DNA of 64,000 nucleotides, taken from NCBI GenBank assembly GCA_021234155.1, contig JAJEKV010000003.1:33155166-33219165 (forward strand). Direction: 5' to 3'. The notes beneath the pieces are model-generated. The model was not told where the DNA came from. It was given only the letters and a program-made list of their open reading frames with translations, and ran no database searches. Position 1 is the first letter of the stretch. Each line of letters begins with the position of its first letter. Below are positions 12,202-27,329 of the stretch, piece by piece. The position numbers were made by a program, and so were the translations under genes. This DNA is from Isoetes taiwanensis. Lineage: Eukaryota; Streptophyta; Lycopodiopsida; Isoetales; Isoetaceae.

Positions 12202-15200
12202 GAAGAGCAGGAGGCCTTTAGAGTAGCAATATGGAATGTTAACCGACTCACGGTAGAGAAAGTGATCAGCATGGAAGATTTGTTGCAAAATGTAGACATG
12301 ATTTGTTTTATAGAAACTAAAGAACATGATTGGTTCGAAGTTGCCGCTATAGATAATTTTCATAATATATACTGCTTAAAAATGCACGCTTTTAAAGCGG
12401 GGTGACTGTGGTAATGGAGGAGTTGCTTGTTATATTAGGGAGCGAATTTAAACATGCGGTTGTAGGAGTTAAGAAGGATGTTAACAACCAGTACATCTGG
12501 ATATCAATACGAAGAGGGGAAGATATAATATATATGGCAGCCTGCTACTTTGCACCACGCCATAAACAAGCATATGCAAATGCTGTAGATGCATCCGGTG
12601 ATGATCCGTTTTATAATCTTGAGCAGGATATAATGGCATATCAGGAAAAAAGGGCATGTTATTTTAACAGGGGACTTTAATCGGTCGTATGTAACATATC
12701 CAGCAACGCTTTTGTGGATGCAGATGACCCATTGTGGCTTGAAGCTGAAGATGAACATCAACTGGAAATTAATGGCCTGAAACGGACCTCTGCTGATCAG
12801 ATCATAACAAAGACAGGAAGGCACTTGCTGAATTTATGTAGTAGCTCAAATATGCGCATTTTAAATGGCATAGAAAGATTCCCAGGATCTGGAGGATGTA
12901 CATGCAGACAGAGAAGCGTAGTGGATTACCTTATATGCGGAGAGGACACTATGAGGTTTGTGCAGAACTTTGTTGTTATGGAAGAAAGAGTTGAATCAGA
13001 TCATGCTCCCCTGACTTTTTGCATGCCTGCGGTTGCAAGAAAGAAAGAACAGTGTAAAATAGCGCCAAATATGTGGTATGACCACAAAAAAGCTAAGCAA
13101 TATGAGCAATGTACTGCATTAGGTGCTGGAAATCAGAGCTGGCCGGATGATGTGAATAGGCTAAATGAAAGCATTACCACCATTTTGCTAGAGTCTGCTG
13201 CCAAATGCTTTGTTTCCAAGAGAGCTCTTAAAGGGCTGAAATGTAATGCATGGTATGATGATGACTGTAAAAATATGAAGAAGAAATATCAAATGGCCAA
13301 AGGAGAGCAACGGCGGCATATGAAAAGAGAGTTGGTAAGGCTGGTTAGAAGGAAAAAACGTGCATACCTCTGTATGAGACAGGAAGAGTTAGTGCGAATA
13401 CCTCAAAGAGCCAAAGAAATTCGAGTAAGATGAAGAAAACTAAACCGCTGAAATCTCCATTGATGCAAACAAATTATGGAAGCATGTCCATTCGCTATAT
13501 TTTGTGAAGGGCACAGGAGAAGTAGGAAGGGGAAAATCAGATTTGAGCATAACAAAGGAAGATGTGGTCATTGGGATACAAAGGCTTGCAAATGGCAAAG
13601 CAAAGGATGCTCAAAATCTTGGGGCGTAATTATTAAAATGGGCCGCTGATGAGATACTTACAGGGGTAACTCACCGCTTAACTTGGCATTAAGGCAAGGC
13701 TTCCCAAAAGCGTGGCAAATTAACCGCGGTGGTGCCCATATGGAAAGGAGGAGACCTGCGAGAAGCAAACAATTACCGCGACACCGATGATAAGCGCTTT
13801 GTTTTCAAAACTTTTGCCTCCATTGTAGAAAGGAAATTAAGTGAATGGGCTGAAAAAGAGGATGTAAGAGCTGAAACACAAGCAGGTTTTAGAGCGCATT
13901 GATCCACTTTGATCACCCGATCACACCAAGGTGATTATGGATTCCGTGGAAAGGCAAGAAGAAGCCGGTACATATACCGCTTGTTGACTTTAAGAAGGCT
14001 TTTGATAAGGTGCCCGTGAGACAAATTATGGCAAAATAATGGAGCGATAAAAGTGCCAACGGAGATAAGGGAGGCAAAGAGAACACTATACCAGAAGGTA
14101 CCGTACAGTTGTCATTTCCTTTTTCTCTTGATGTATCGATACAATTGCAAGTAATATAGGGGTTAAACAAGGCTGCCCGCCACCAACCTTGTTTGGATTA
14201 TTTATTGACAGTTTAGATGATTGGCTCAAAATAAATGGAGGAGCTGGAACAGAGATACATGGCTACATGATAAAACTGCTAATGTATGCTGATGATGTGG
14301 TTATCTTTGCCAGATCACCTGAGCAAATGCAGCAACATTTGAATGCTTTGTCAAGTTTCTGTGAGCATATCGACATGCGGTAAACCCGACAAGACAAAGA
14401 TTATGGCAAGAGGAATCCTTAAGGTGCATGCTTTCACTTTAATGGGATGGAGGTTCGTGACTTGTGATTCTTACAAATACTTAGGTCTTGAAATTCATAG
14501 AAACCATTGTGTGGAATGCATGCATAACGCAAAGAGTGGAAGGTGGACTCAAAGCATTGTATAGTTTGCAGAGCCTAAGCAGGAGAATACATTTATGGTC
14601 GTGGCCCCTGAAAATTAAACTTTTCTTTGTATTGGTACAGACAGTAGTGTTGTACGGATGTGAAGCTTGGGGGCCAAGTTTACCTAAAGGGTTATGGGAA
14701 GATATAGAGCATGTCTTGAAGAAATTTCTGAAGCAAGAAATAGGTGTGAAAATGCAAACACCATACCCAATGCTACTAGCAGAGTGTGGTTTAATGCCAA
14801 TGGAAGGAGAAGCAATGGTAAGGTGCATTAGGTATGTCAAAAGATTACATAAACAAAATGAGAAACGGATCCCATACAAGGCAATGCAGGCAAGTAGTGA
14901 AAATGGATGGTATGCTGATGTGAAAAGCTGGCTTGGCAGATGGGGCATATCCCTGGATGAGGCGCTGCTATATGACGGAGATATCGACATCTTTGGATAA
15001 AATTGAAAGTGGTTGATAAGTTATGGGAAAATCCACATACTAAGATGGATATATATCATTCTCGATGAATCCATACTTGACACAAAGCTAGGCACTTGCA
15101 GAAAACATTTCAATAGGGAAAAGGCATGCGATCGCCAGAATCGCACTTAGCTCACATAGACTTGGAGTAGAAACGGCCGCTGGTTTAAGATACCTAGGGA

Positions 15201-15340
15201 GAACGGACATGCAAGGCTTGTGGGAGTGCAAGAAACGAGAGGATGAGCGTCATGTGTTGATCGAGTGCCCTAAGATATGAGTTGTTGCTAAGCGCATATC
15301 AAATTAAAGTGAATAGCCTAACACAATTGTTTGAGCTAGA
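12202..15340 (+). pseudogene. LINE-1 ORF2 (endonuclease, RT, zinc knuckle), frameshifted
   Basis: It follows ORF1 after a single in-frame TAG with no ATG before the endonuclease start ('FRVAIWNVNRL'). Endonuclease pieces include 'ICFIETKEHD' (about 12300), a 'GDFN'-like block after a frameshift (about 12670) and 'VVDYLIC..ESDHAPL' (about 12920-13015). The RT shows 'VDFKKAFDKVP' (about 13985-14015), 'GVKQGCP..TLFGLFID' (about 14160-14205) and 'YADDVVIFARS' (about 14286-14318). The thumb and C-terminus include 'VLYGCEAWGPSL' (about 14648-14685), and 'EDERHVLIECP' (about 15240-15270) marks the zinc-knuckle end. At least five frameshifts disable it. Confidence 0.85.
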
Positions 15341-15504
15341 TGCAAACCTAGTTGGGGTTTTTATTATTGAATTGTTACATTGTAGGAAACATGTATTAAA
15401 CAATTAGAAAATATGGTATTTGGGAGTGAGGAAGAGAATGATTGGGAGAGAGAGAGTCGAGGAAGCCCTTGAGGAGGATTCCTCGGATTATATGATGTAA
15501 AATT

Positions 15505-16800
<1,296 letters not shown>

Positions 16801-16842
16801 TCTCTCTCTCTCTCCCCCTCCCTCCCTCCCTCCCTCCCTCCT
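16801..16842. repeat. (TC)n(CCTC)n microsatellite at 5' side of LINE 2
   Basis: Seven TC units followed by about seven CCTC/CCCT units, at the 5' side of the LINE-2 leader. Confidence 0.95.
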
Positions 16843-17019
16843 GTCGATGGCGCTGAGAAGAAGGAAAAGCTTAAAAACTCGAGAGCCCCACCGCAACTTC
16901 AAGTGACTCCGGGTCACTGCCCGCTCGTATTCGGTATTTGGATGCTGGTCGTGGCCGCCTCGGGTCCATGGAAGCGAGCAAACAAGGGGGCACGCCCGTA
17001 AAGCCCTAAAACCTAAACG

Positions 17020-17982
17020 ATGGAGCCAAAAATCCTCACGACTCTGTGTGGGGGCTTAATGACCTTCTTTGCCACCGATTTGACAAAAGCAGTGGAAGAC
17101 ACAGAATCAGATTCAGCTGAAAGCCTTAGCCCCAAGAATACCATGGCTGGAGACATGTTCTTGAATGCAGGATCAATACATACAGGGCTGATGCTCAATT
17201 CTGGATTATTCCAGCAACAGGGGCAGCAAGATATTGGCGGTATACTGGTCAATCTGAATCTAGTCATGGTGAAGCTTATGGATGTGATGGAGCAAATGCA
17301 GAAAGAGGCAGCAAGCAGAGAACTGGAGGCAACAAGGAAAGAATCAGAACTGGTAAGTGCATTGCGTCAAATTTCTAGTTCTTTGTTTGAAGTGCAATAG
17401 GATAATAGATTGTTGAAAGAGGAATTTGCGGCCATGAGAGTAGAATTAAAGCAGGAAAATCAGATGTTGCAAGATGAGATTACCAGTTTGAAAGAAAGAG
17501 AAGCTGAAGATGAGTCTGACGGGGATGAAGAGGATGACGAATCAGAAACAGTGAAAGATGTAGTCAATAAGCTGAATATACACATGAATGATATCTTGGA
17601 AATGCAGGAAAGGCACAAAGGAGCACTAAACTTGAGAGGAGCAGGTTTGCCTGAAGTGGAGAACGAGAATACAAAGAACGAAGTAGCACGCCTCTTTTCA
17701 GGACATATGAACCTGGAAGGGATTGAGATTGAAGAGGCTTTCAGAGCAGGAATGAAAGGAGATAAACCACAAAATGTGGTGGTGAAATTCTCAAACCGCG
17801 CTAGCAGAGTTAGGGTGCTCCAGAAAAAGACGGAACTGAAAGGTAAAAACATCTGGATTAATGAGGATTTGACAAAGGAACAATATGAAAGTCATAAAGT
17901 GGAGATTCAAAAATTCAAGGCAGCAAAGCAAAGCAACAAGAAGGTGTTCTGGAAGAATGGGAAGGTGCATGTCTCGGAATAG
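17020..17982 (+). pseudogene. LINE-2 ORF1 protein, one internal stop
   Basis: Starts at ATG 17020 and runs 320 codons to TAG 17980-17982, broken only by an in-frame TAG at 17398-17400. The N-terminal third is non-conserved and the middle is a Glu/Lys-rich coiled coil with an acidic run (about 17505-17560). The C-terminal core has 'GLPEVENENTKNEV' and 'EEAFRAG', then 'VVVKFSNRASRVRVL' and 'IWINEDLTKEQ', matching LINE-1 ORF1 position by position. The expected role is binding LINE RNA as a multimer. The single stop may be a recent mutation, a sequencing error or suppressed. Confidence 0.82.
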
Positions 17983-18002
17983 GAATAGAGGCCATCAGGG
18001 TT

Positions 18003-21000
18003 ATGGTGTGGAATATAAATCAGTTGAGCATTGGAAAAATATACTCGATGGAGGATGTGTTGGCATCAATTGATTTGATATTCTTTTTAGAAACATGGGA
18101 ACATGAAGAATTTGGCCTACCTGACATACCTGGATTTAATATTCTACATTCAGTATGGAACAGGAAAGGATGGAGAAGAAGAGGTTTTGGAGGGGTTGCT
18201 TGTTACATACGACAGGAGAAGTCACATTTAGTAAAAATAGTGAAGGACTCTAAACAACATATCTGGGTAGAATTCTTGGGAAAAGAACGTAGAGTTTTCA
18301 TTGCAGGTTGTTATTTCCCCATTAAAAGCGAAAAACATACCCGGATGTATAACTTGGATATGGATGATCCTTTATGGTTGCTTGAGCAGGAGATCGCAGG
18401 GTTCATGGAACTAGGGGAAGTGGTGCTTATGGGGGATTTTAATGGGAGAACAGCTGGGAAACAGGCATCAATATCAACTCGAGCATGGGGACCCAATTTG
18501 GATGGAGCAATTAGACACCACGTGAATTACGATATTGGGTGGGGACCGCACTTCATTGGATGTGGACCAATGGCAAACACCGATGGGGCCTTTGCTTTGT
18601 TGAATATGTGTAGTGGCTTGGACTTGCTTTTTATACAATGGCACCGTGAATTTTCCGAGAGTTCTAAATGCACATGCAGGAGGGAAAAGCATAGTAAATT
18701 ATTTCATTGCGGCAGCATATTTTAGAGACCAAGTAGTTTCATTGCAAGTATTGGATGCGAGGAGTGAATCTGATCATGTACCTGTCGTTGCCTCAATCCT
18801 AGCAGCTAACCATCTTCCAGAAGCACTCAAAGAGGTTAGAGAGGTGGATAGAATATTCGTGGGTTGTCCCTGAAAGAGGAAGCATACTTTGACATGTTTG
18901 AAATGAGATATGAACAAATAGTGTGGCCCGGGCGGATGAGATAAGTACCACCTTGACTTCTTTGATTACTACTATAGCACATGCGTGCTTTAGCTCAAAG
19001 CGTCGACAGAAGGGGCTACCTTGCAATGGCTGGTTTGATAACGATTGTAAGAACAAGAGGATGCAATATAAGAGCGCAACTGGGGCAGCAGGGCACAATT
19101 GATTAAAGAGTTTAAAACTCTTACAAAAGCAAAGAAACGGGCATTTTTGCGATGCAAGCAAGAGGAGATGGTGAAGGATTTGTTGGTGGACCCCTTTAAG
19201 TTTTGGAAGAAGATCAAACAAAGCAGGCATGAGGACATACCCCTACAAGCAGAGGACTTGCTAAACATGGTGAGGAAACTATATCATGTGGAAGGTTTGA
19301 GGGAGATAGGACAGGAAAGGGAATGCATATTGTCTATCTCAAGTGAAGAGGTACAAGGCCGCTGACTCCACGGGGTTAGTGGCCGAGCTTTTAAAGTGGG
19401 CAGGACCTAAAATGGTAGAGGTGCTTACACGGATGTTTAATGCAAAGATTAAGGGGTGGCTTTCCCTCATCTTGGCAGTCAATCGGTGGTCCCCATATAT
19501 AAGGTTGGGGATCGAAGGGATCCCAGCAACTCTGAGAATGATTATGGTTAGTAACCTATTTGCAAAACTGTATGCCACAATTATAGAGTGCAAAGTTAGC
19601 AGTTGGGCAGAGAAGCATGATGTTAGGGCCAAAGGACAAGCGGGATTTAGACCTCGGAAATCCACAATTGATCATCTTGTTACTTTTCGTGCTATGATAG
19701 ATGATGTTAAGGGGACACGTAAACCACTTTGCTGCGTTTGTAGATTGCACTAAGGCCTTTGATACGATCTGTAGGGGATACCTTTGGGATAGTCTGGAAA
19801 GGGTAAAACATACCAGAAGAGTATAGAGATGCGGTAAGACTACTGTACGAGAAAGTGTTGGTTAAACTCTCTAGACCCTTTAGTGAGAGTGTAATGAGGT
19901 AGTGATCAACAACATTGGAGTCAAGCAGGGCTGCCCCATGTCCCTGACTCTCTTTGGGATATTCATTGATGAATTGGAGGAGTGGATACATAATATGGGA
20001 GGAGATGGGACTCCGTTGGCTGGATATCTTATTCTCACACTTTTATATGCAGATGATGTTGTGCTGATTGCTAGGAGCAAGGAGGGGATGCAAAAACACT
20101 TGGATGTTTTAGCCGCTTTCTGTGATGCCAAGGGATTGTGGGTGAATCTTGCCAAAACTAAGGTGGTGATCTTTGGGACCACTCTGGACAAGAACTATGC
20201 TTTTTCCTACAAAGGTAACCCCGTCGAGATTTCTACATCCTACAAATACTTGGGGATTGTAGTAGATAAAAATTTCAGGTGGAATCAAACAGTAGAGCAA
20301 AGGGTAAATGGTGGGCTTAAAGCTTTCTTTGCGATGCAAAGGAAATGTGTCAAGGCTGGTGTGTGGAGTTTCAGGCTAAAAAGAATGCTATTTAAGATGC
20401 TGGTGCAGGCGGTTGTGCTATATGGCTGTGAAGTATGGGGGCCAGGGCTTTCATTGGAATTGTGGCAAAAGATCGAAAAGGTACAAAAGAAATTCCTTCA
20501 TGCGGAACTAGGAGTTAAAATGAAAACCTCGTATGAGATGATGCTGGCTGAATGTGGTATGTTGCCCTTAGAATGTGAGGCTATATGCCAAATTCTAACT
20601 TATCTGTGCAAGGTAGGCAGTTTGGAAGAAGACAGTTATCCCCGCCTGGCTCTAAAGGAGTCATTTGACAAGGGGTGGTATGCGGATGGAATGATTTGGT
20701 TAAGGAGATGGGGGCTAAGCATTGAAAACATGGAGCACAATAAGGGCAGGATCCGAGAGTGGGTGATGGAAACAGTTATGTTACGAGTCTGGTCTAGGCT
20801 AGGCACGAAGATGTCACACTATAGGGCACAGATGAACCATTCTTTGCAGGAAATAGAGTATTTGGATACTAACATCTCGACCAAGAAGAGGCATGTCATA
20901 TGCAAAATGAGGTTGAGTGCGCACCACCTGGATGTGGAAGTAGGCAGATGGATGAAAATAGCACATGAGCACAGGATATGCCGAGCTTGTGGATCAAATG

Positions 21001-21176
21001 AAGTTGAGGATGAGATGCATGTAATTTTGAGGTGTCCAGCGTACCAAACCCTACGAGACAGGTTTGATATTAGAGTCTCTGATTTGGTAACCTTTTTTTC
21101 AGCTCCCAGCAACCCGTATTGCAAGTTTTCTAATAGATGTACTACAACTGCGAGAGTTAATTGTAAATATATCTAG
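18003..21176 (+). pseudogene. LINE-2 ORF2 (APE endonuclease, RT, zinc knuckle), few frameshifts
   Basis: ATG 18003 lies 20 bp after the ORF1 stop in another frame. The APE-type endonuclease spans about 18003-18830 with 'VWNINQLSIG', 'FLETWEH', 'GDFNGRTAG' (about 18436-18460) and 'SESDHVPVV' (about 18765-18790). The RT has 'GFRPRKSTIDHLVTFR' (about 19644-19691), a 'VDCTKAFDT'-like block (about 19736-19765), 'GVKQGCPMSLTLFGIFID' (about 19917-19970) and 'YADDVVLIARS' (about 20046-20078). From 19902 to 21176 the frame is open for 424 codons, including the thumb ('VLYGCEVWGPGL') and the CCHC-like end 'CRACG..EDEMHVILRCP' (about 20980-21040). Only the endonuclease-RT linker (about 18720-19900) is broken. 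Confidence 0.87.
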
Positions 21177-21278
21177 AGGTATAATTGATGAGGAAGAGGA
21201 GAGTGAGCTTGATGATGAGCCTCTCTTTTCTGAGGGCTCATCACATGAAAATGTTTTTAACTTTGAACATGTTTTTCT

Positions 21279-23177
<1,899 letters not shown>

Positions 23178-23196
23178 TTGTACACATCATGTAATG

Positions 23197-24182
23197 CTAA
23201 AGTCTTCTTGATAGGTGGTATAGGGCCAACTCATCCGTCGCTTGGCTATCACTTAGTCTCCAACCAACTGGCCTATATTCATGATGGACAATATCATGTT
23301 GACCAATGTGATGCCTTCCATGAAATGCATCAGCCTCTGTCCAATGCCCTTCTGGATCTATATTTTCCTTTTCCAAATCTGCAAGGAACTTCCTATTCAT
23401 TACATCAAAAGAGCAAATATGTGTCTCTTCTAAAATGCATCCTTTATGTGGTTCTTCATCATCATCTTGGACTTGGCTATCCTCCCATATTTTATCATTG
23501 CCCTCAGTTTCATTATCAGACCCAAATGTTTCATCCACTTGTGCTGCTTCTTCAAAAGTCACATCATCTTCAAAGCCATTTTCTGCCATAATCTGCTCAT
23601 CTGCAACAGCTTGAAATAGTCCAGTCCTAGCCAATTTGGCTCTTTATTTTCTAAGCTTCTCCTTGGCTAAAGATCTTGCCTCCTTTACTCTCTCATCCAT
23701 TGATCTAATGTTTCTAAATAGTTGAATGCCATTGTATTTACACTTCCCATAGTACTTGGATCTAGATATTACACTTTGCTACTCATATATTGTCACGCTT
23801 CTTTTCTGTAGTTCCTTTGCTAATCTAATTTGCACCCTTCTCTTGTATCATCTTCTTTAGCCTTCTTCCTTTCCAATTGCAAATTTTCCGTTCCTCAAGC
23901 TGCTCCTTCCTAGTCCTTGTTGCTTCCTTTTATTTTTGATCTGCCCCTACTCTTGCATCAATCATTTCATCACTTGTGACAAACAATTTCCTTGCTACCA
24001 CCTCAAGAAGTTTGGATCTTCTACTAACAGGTAGCTTGGACCTTTGTGCAACTAAAGGTTCTCCATCTTCATATGCAACTTCATTTTCATCTTCAACATC
24101 GGATTCTTCATCATCATCCTCCAAATGTTCCCCATCGCTTGATTCAATATCCTCATCCTCTTCATCCTCATTTTGTTTCTAA
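23197..24182 (-). pseudogene. Unrecognised acidic coding fragment (minus)
   Basis: Two minus-strand ORFs (24124-23930 and 23634-23197) with strongly Asp/Glu-rich composition look like pieces of one gene. A basic stretch reading 'MDERVKEARSLAKEKLR' can be read between them in another frame (about 23705-23655). The acidic 'DDDEESDVEDENE' run and the 145-codon 3' part suggest a nuclear protein or a transposon accessory ORF. I do not recognise the family. Frames do not join, so it is either multi-exon or broken. Confidence 0.3.
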
Positions 24183-24483
24183 ACTCATGGAAACTGAAAA
24201 TGTATCAACACAACATTGTGACCTAACAAACAGGAAAACAACAAAAGTTCATAGACCACCTGCTTGTAATGTATCCACCTTGACAACCAAATTCTTTGCT
24301 AAGCTCAATACCGAATGCCTCTGCTGCACCTCCACCTTGTTCTCCACATACTCTGGTCCCCTGGTCCTGCAATTTAACAGACATAACAAAGTGATATTTA
24401 ATCAAAACAGTTTGAAATACTTGTTCTTTATAACAGCTTGAAATACTTGTTCTTTTCAAGTTGCAAGGCATGCAATACACTTA

Positions 24484-24879
24484 ATGAATTTTTCTTTTGA
24501 TGTAACAGGATTGTCAGCTGCATCTTTAAGCAAGGCAAAAGAGTGGTACTGCTTTGTGCCAAGGAACAAGAAATACCCTAATGTCATGCGACTAAATTGT
24601 ATCACATCCTCTGGATACTGGAAAGCCACAAGAACTGCCCGAAAGATCTTTAAACAAGATGAATTAATTGGTCTTAAGAAAACCCTTGTGTTTTACAAAG
24701 GTTGTGCTCCTATAGAAAACAGAACTAACTGGGTTATGATCAATGTTTTAATGCTTCCACAAGCTGACATTTTCCTTTGTCGAGTCTTTTACAAAGGAGA
24801 TGAAGAAGAAAGAGAGGTTCAAAGCATATATATTTCAGTTCAGAAACAACAAAGTAAAATCATGCCTGCTGAAACATAG
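24484..24879 (+). pseudogene. NAC transcription factor fragment (subdomains C-E)
   Basis: The frame reads 'KEWYCFVPRNKKYPN', 'SGYWKAT', 'LIGLKKTLVFYKG', 'NWVM' and 'LCRVFYKG', the C-terminal two thirds of a NAC DNA-binding domain. A plausible 3' splice site (TGTAACAG/GA) lies at about 24508, near the usual NAC intron position, so the piece looks like a second exon. The N-terminal subdomains (the 'LPPGFRFHP' region) are not seen on either side. The usual 'WKATGKD' DNA-contact region reads 'WKATRTA', and the frame stops about 20 codons after the domain, so an activation domain is missing. This is probably a broken or truncated copy. Confidence 0.72.
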
Positions 24880-25540
24880 TTTAGATTACGCTCCCAGCCT
24901 AGAAATGTCAAAAAATGTGGAGAAAAGCTCACCTGAAGGTCGATTTTATTTTTTTTTTGAAGGACGACAATCTATTATCAAGGAATATCAAGATACATAC
25001 AAGGGACCTGTGACATGGGACTCAAAACCTAGAGGACGAGATGGTCCACTAAGCAAAACCACCCAAAACACAGTACATAATAATCATACTCCTTGTGCCA
25101 CCTTGAGGCGTTTAATGGCCTCATCACAATCAACATGTTCTACAACATCGGGATGATCATCAACAGACATCAAGTTCTCATGCCACTGAATAGAACGAGG
25201 CAGGATAGCCTCGTGAGATGACATAACCGACTTCTTCCTCGCTGCCTTCTTCCAATTGACCTGGAGGTCGATTTGGTTATGGTCTAACTTGCATTGTTCA
25301 AAACAGAGAGTGGAAAGACTCAGAAAAGGATTCGGCTACTAAAATTTGGTCGAAAATGCTCTGTTCTTGCTGTTTCAACGCCTCTTTGATGCAGCACAGA
25401 AATAGAATTTTTTTTTCTTTTGTTTGGCTTTTTAGACCCATCTGACCTTGGGTCGGAGTAGGCAGACTCCGACCTAGGTCGCAACCGCTCGGGTTTTAGG
25501 GCCGACCTAGGTCGGCCCCAACTATGATGCTAAGCAAGGA
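24880..25540. other. Non-coding with GC-rich palindromes
   Basis: A T-rich run at 24948-24959 could be the poly(A) of a minus-strand retroposon. At 25451-25474 GGTCGGAGT pairs with ACTCCGACC. At 25499-25518 there is a perfect 20-bp palindrome (GGGCCGACCTAGGTCGGCCC). The shared core CCGACCTAGGTCG occurs twice. Confidence 0.6.
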
Positions 25541-25542
25541 AG

Positions 25543-25735
25543 GGTGAAGGAGGCCTTTAAAAATTTTAAATAGATGTCTCAACGAGATGTAGTTTCATGG
25601 ATTGCCATGACTACAGCATATGCTCAGTGTGGACGGAGAATGCTGTTAGGCTATTCAAACAAATGCCGCAACGCAATCTGATCTCATGGAATACTCTAAT
25701 TGCAGCAAAAAGTGACGCAGACCTCTTCCAATTGT
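25543..25735 (+). pseudogene. PPR protein fragment
   Basis: Pieces read 'GRVKEAFKNF', 'MSQRDVVSWIAMTTAYAQCG', then after a frameshift 'LFKQMPQRNLISWNTLIAA', the spacing and wording of P/L/S-type pentatricopeptide repeats ('A..F..M..+++.SWN.+I..Y...G'). An in-frame TAG precedes 'MSQRD'. Only about two repeats remain. PPR proteins bind organellar RNA; this piece is a decayed remnant. Confidence 0.68.
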
Positions 25736-26858
25736 TGTATGAACACCATTTTCTTTAAGTCTTGTGAATTCCGATTGTGTATGGAGCATTCTAGGACCGA
25801 TTGACATCGGTGGGGTTCAAATCCCCATGCTTCATCCTTTTTACTTCTGTGATTTCGTTGTCTACTGTAACATTTTGCACATGACAGGTTTGTGGCAGTT
25901 TGAGCCAGCATTTGCATTCATATATTTGTCCGCATGTTCATGTTCTGTCTGTTATGTGCATGCATTCCTGTGTCTTTTGAAGCCTGTGACTTTTTGTTAT
26001 GCACAGTTGTAATTGAAAGAATACGTGTTGTATGGGACTTTTTGTTCCACGTTCTTGTTGTTGTAATTCAATTATGTTCTTATTATTGTAGTTCAATGTA
26101 TAACATATATGTCTAGGCAATACATGTTTGTATCTATACAGTTTGTATCTATTGTATAGCGTACATTGACTTCTATTGTGGCTTTGACAACCATATGATG
26201 AGGTGTAAAATGGAATTTGACTCCATCTTGTTTTTGCATGGACAGCCAAGGTTGTGAGATTTGGCATATTCTATGGTATATTCCATGGATCAAAGGTTGA
26301 GATGAGACTAGTATTAAGATGAGACGAGTATGAAGACATTATAATCTTTTAGCAAGGGACACCAAAAGATTGATATCTATATGAAGTTTATCAATGGTAG
26401 AATAAGTGAATGAATAAGGGATATTATTTCAAGCGTTCAATAAATTTGTCATAAGAGGAGACATATTTGTAGTAGGTTTAAGATGAACAAAAGCTAAGGT
26501 TGGAACTAAATGATGCACAAGCAAAATGCCCAAGCAAAAAAGACCAAAAAGACCAAAATGCCCAAGCAAAAAGACCCTAAGAAAAAAATTTCCCAAATAT
26601 GAGGTTGGAGAAGTTTGATTGGTCAAAGATTTCCAGATTAACTTGCCTACCGATGATTGAGCTTGAGAATAAAGATTTTTATGGCCAAGATCACCATCAC
26701 CTTGTCCCAATTAACCATATGCTTTTCACTCCAGATGAAATTTCTTATAACCCTTTCAAGATCCCTACGGATAAGTTTTGGGGCAACCAAACAGTGGAAA
26801 AGTAAACATAAAAACTTGCAAGAACAAAGTTTGCAATAATTATTCTACCAACAAAAGA
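25736..26858. other. No supported gene
   Basis: About 1.1 kb. The plus ORF 26599-26805 ends with 'PFKIPTDKFWGNQT', which faintly recalls the start of class II fumarases ('..VP.DK.WG.QT'), but nothing else of that family follows. A short tandem of 'ATGCCCAAGCAAAAA' lies at about 26525-26575. Confidence 0.3.
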
Positions 26859-27262
26859 AAGAATAGAATAGATTTTTTTACGTCCACGGAGACCAATAGG
26901 TCATGGGACCCATACAATGGGCTAGTACAATCATTACTACTAGGATTAAAAAACCACTGCCTCGAAAGGTTTTCAAGGGAAAAACCTTTGCAGTAATGAT
27001 GATACTAGACAATCAGAGATAATGACTATTGAGGGCTCAGTAATTGACGGCGTTCATCTAGAACCTCAAGTATGTATAATGCCAAGTCATGCACAGGTGG
27101 TGCTCTGAGAAGTTGTGGAAGCGTGGAATGGAATGCTAAGGTCAAAAAATGATTCCGGACTAGCTCAAAAGTAGGGTAACTCAGAAGAGTATGGCTTTCA
27201 TGTTCAATAACCTGTAACTGGCAACAGGCACATAGTCTTGCTTCTCGCGGCAATTGCGGCAT
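26859..27262 (-). mobile_element. LINE-B 3' end, 5' truncated (minus)
   Basis: Reading leftward, the zinc-knuckle block 'CACCQLQVIEHESHTLLSYP' (about 27230-27170) and the last codons of ORF2 (stop near 27026) are followed by the nested-hairpin element (27000-26930). The 3' terminus GGGTCCCATGACC-TATT-GGTCTCC..GTGGACG and a short GAATA-type tail (26859-26875) complete it. The copy keeps only about 400 bp, typical of 5' truncation during target-primed reverse transcription. Confidence 0.8.
26930..27000 (-). repeat. Nested-hairpin element, copy 2
   Basis: Conserved core in minus orientation. The outer arms ATCATTACT (26930-26938) and AGTAATGAT (26992-27000) pair perfectly. Confidence 0.8.
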
Positions 27263-27329
27263 TATTGAGTTTCTTTTTTAATAAAGCTTGAATTCCACGA
27301 ACCCTTTATACTAGGATTCAAAGATAAAA

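Noticed and set aside
26599-26805. Fumarase fragment
   Set aside because: Only about 14 residues resemble the family N-terminus; the next blocks are absent, so chance is likely.
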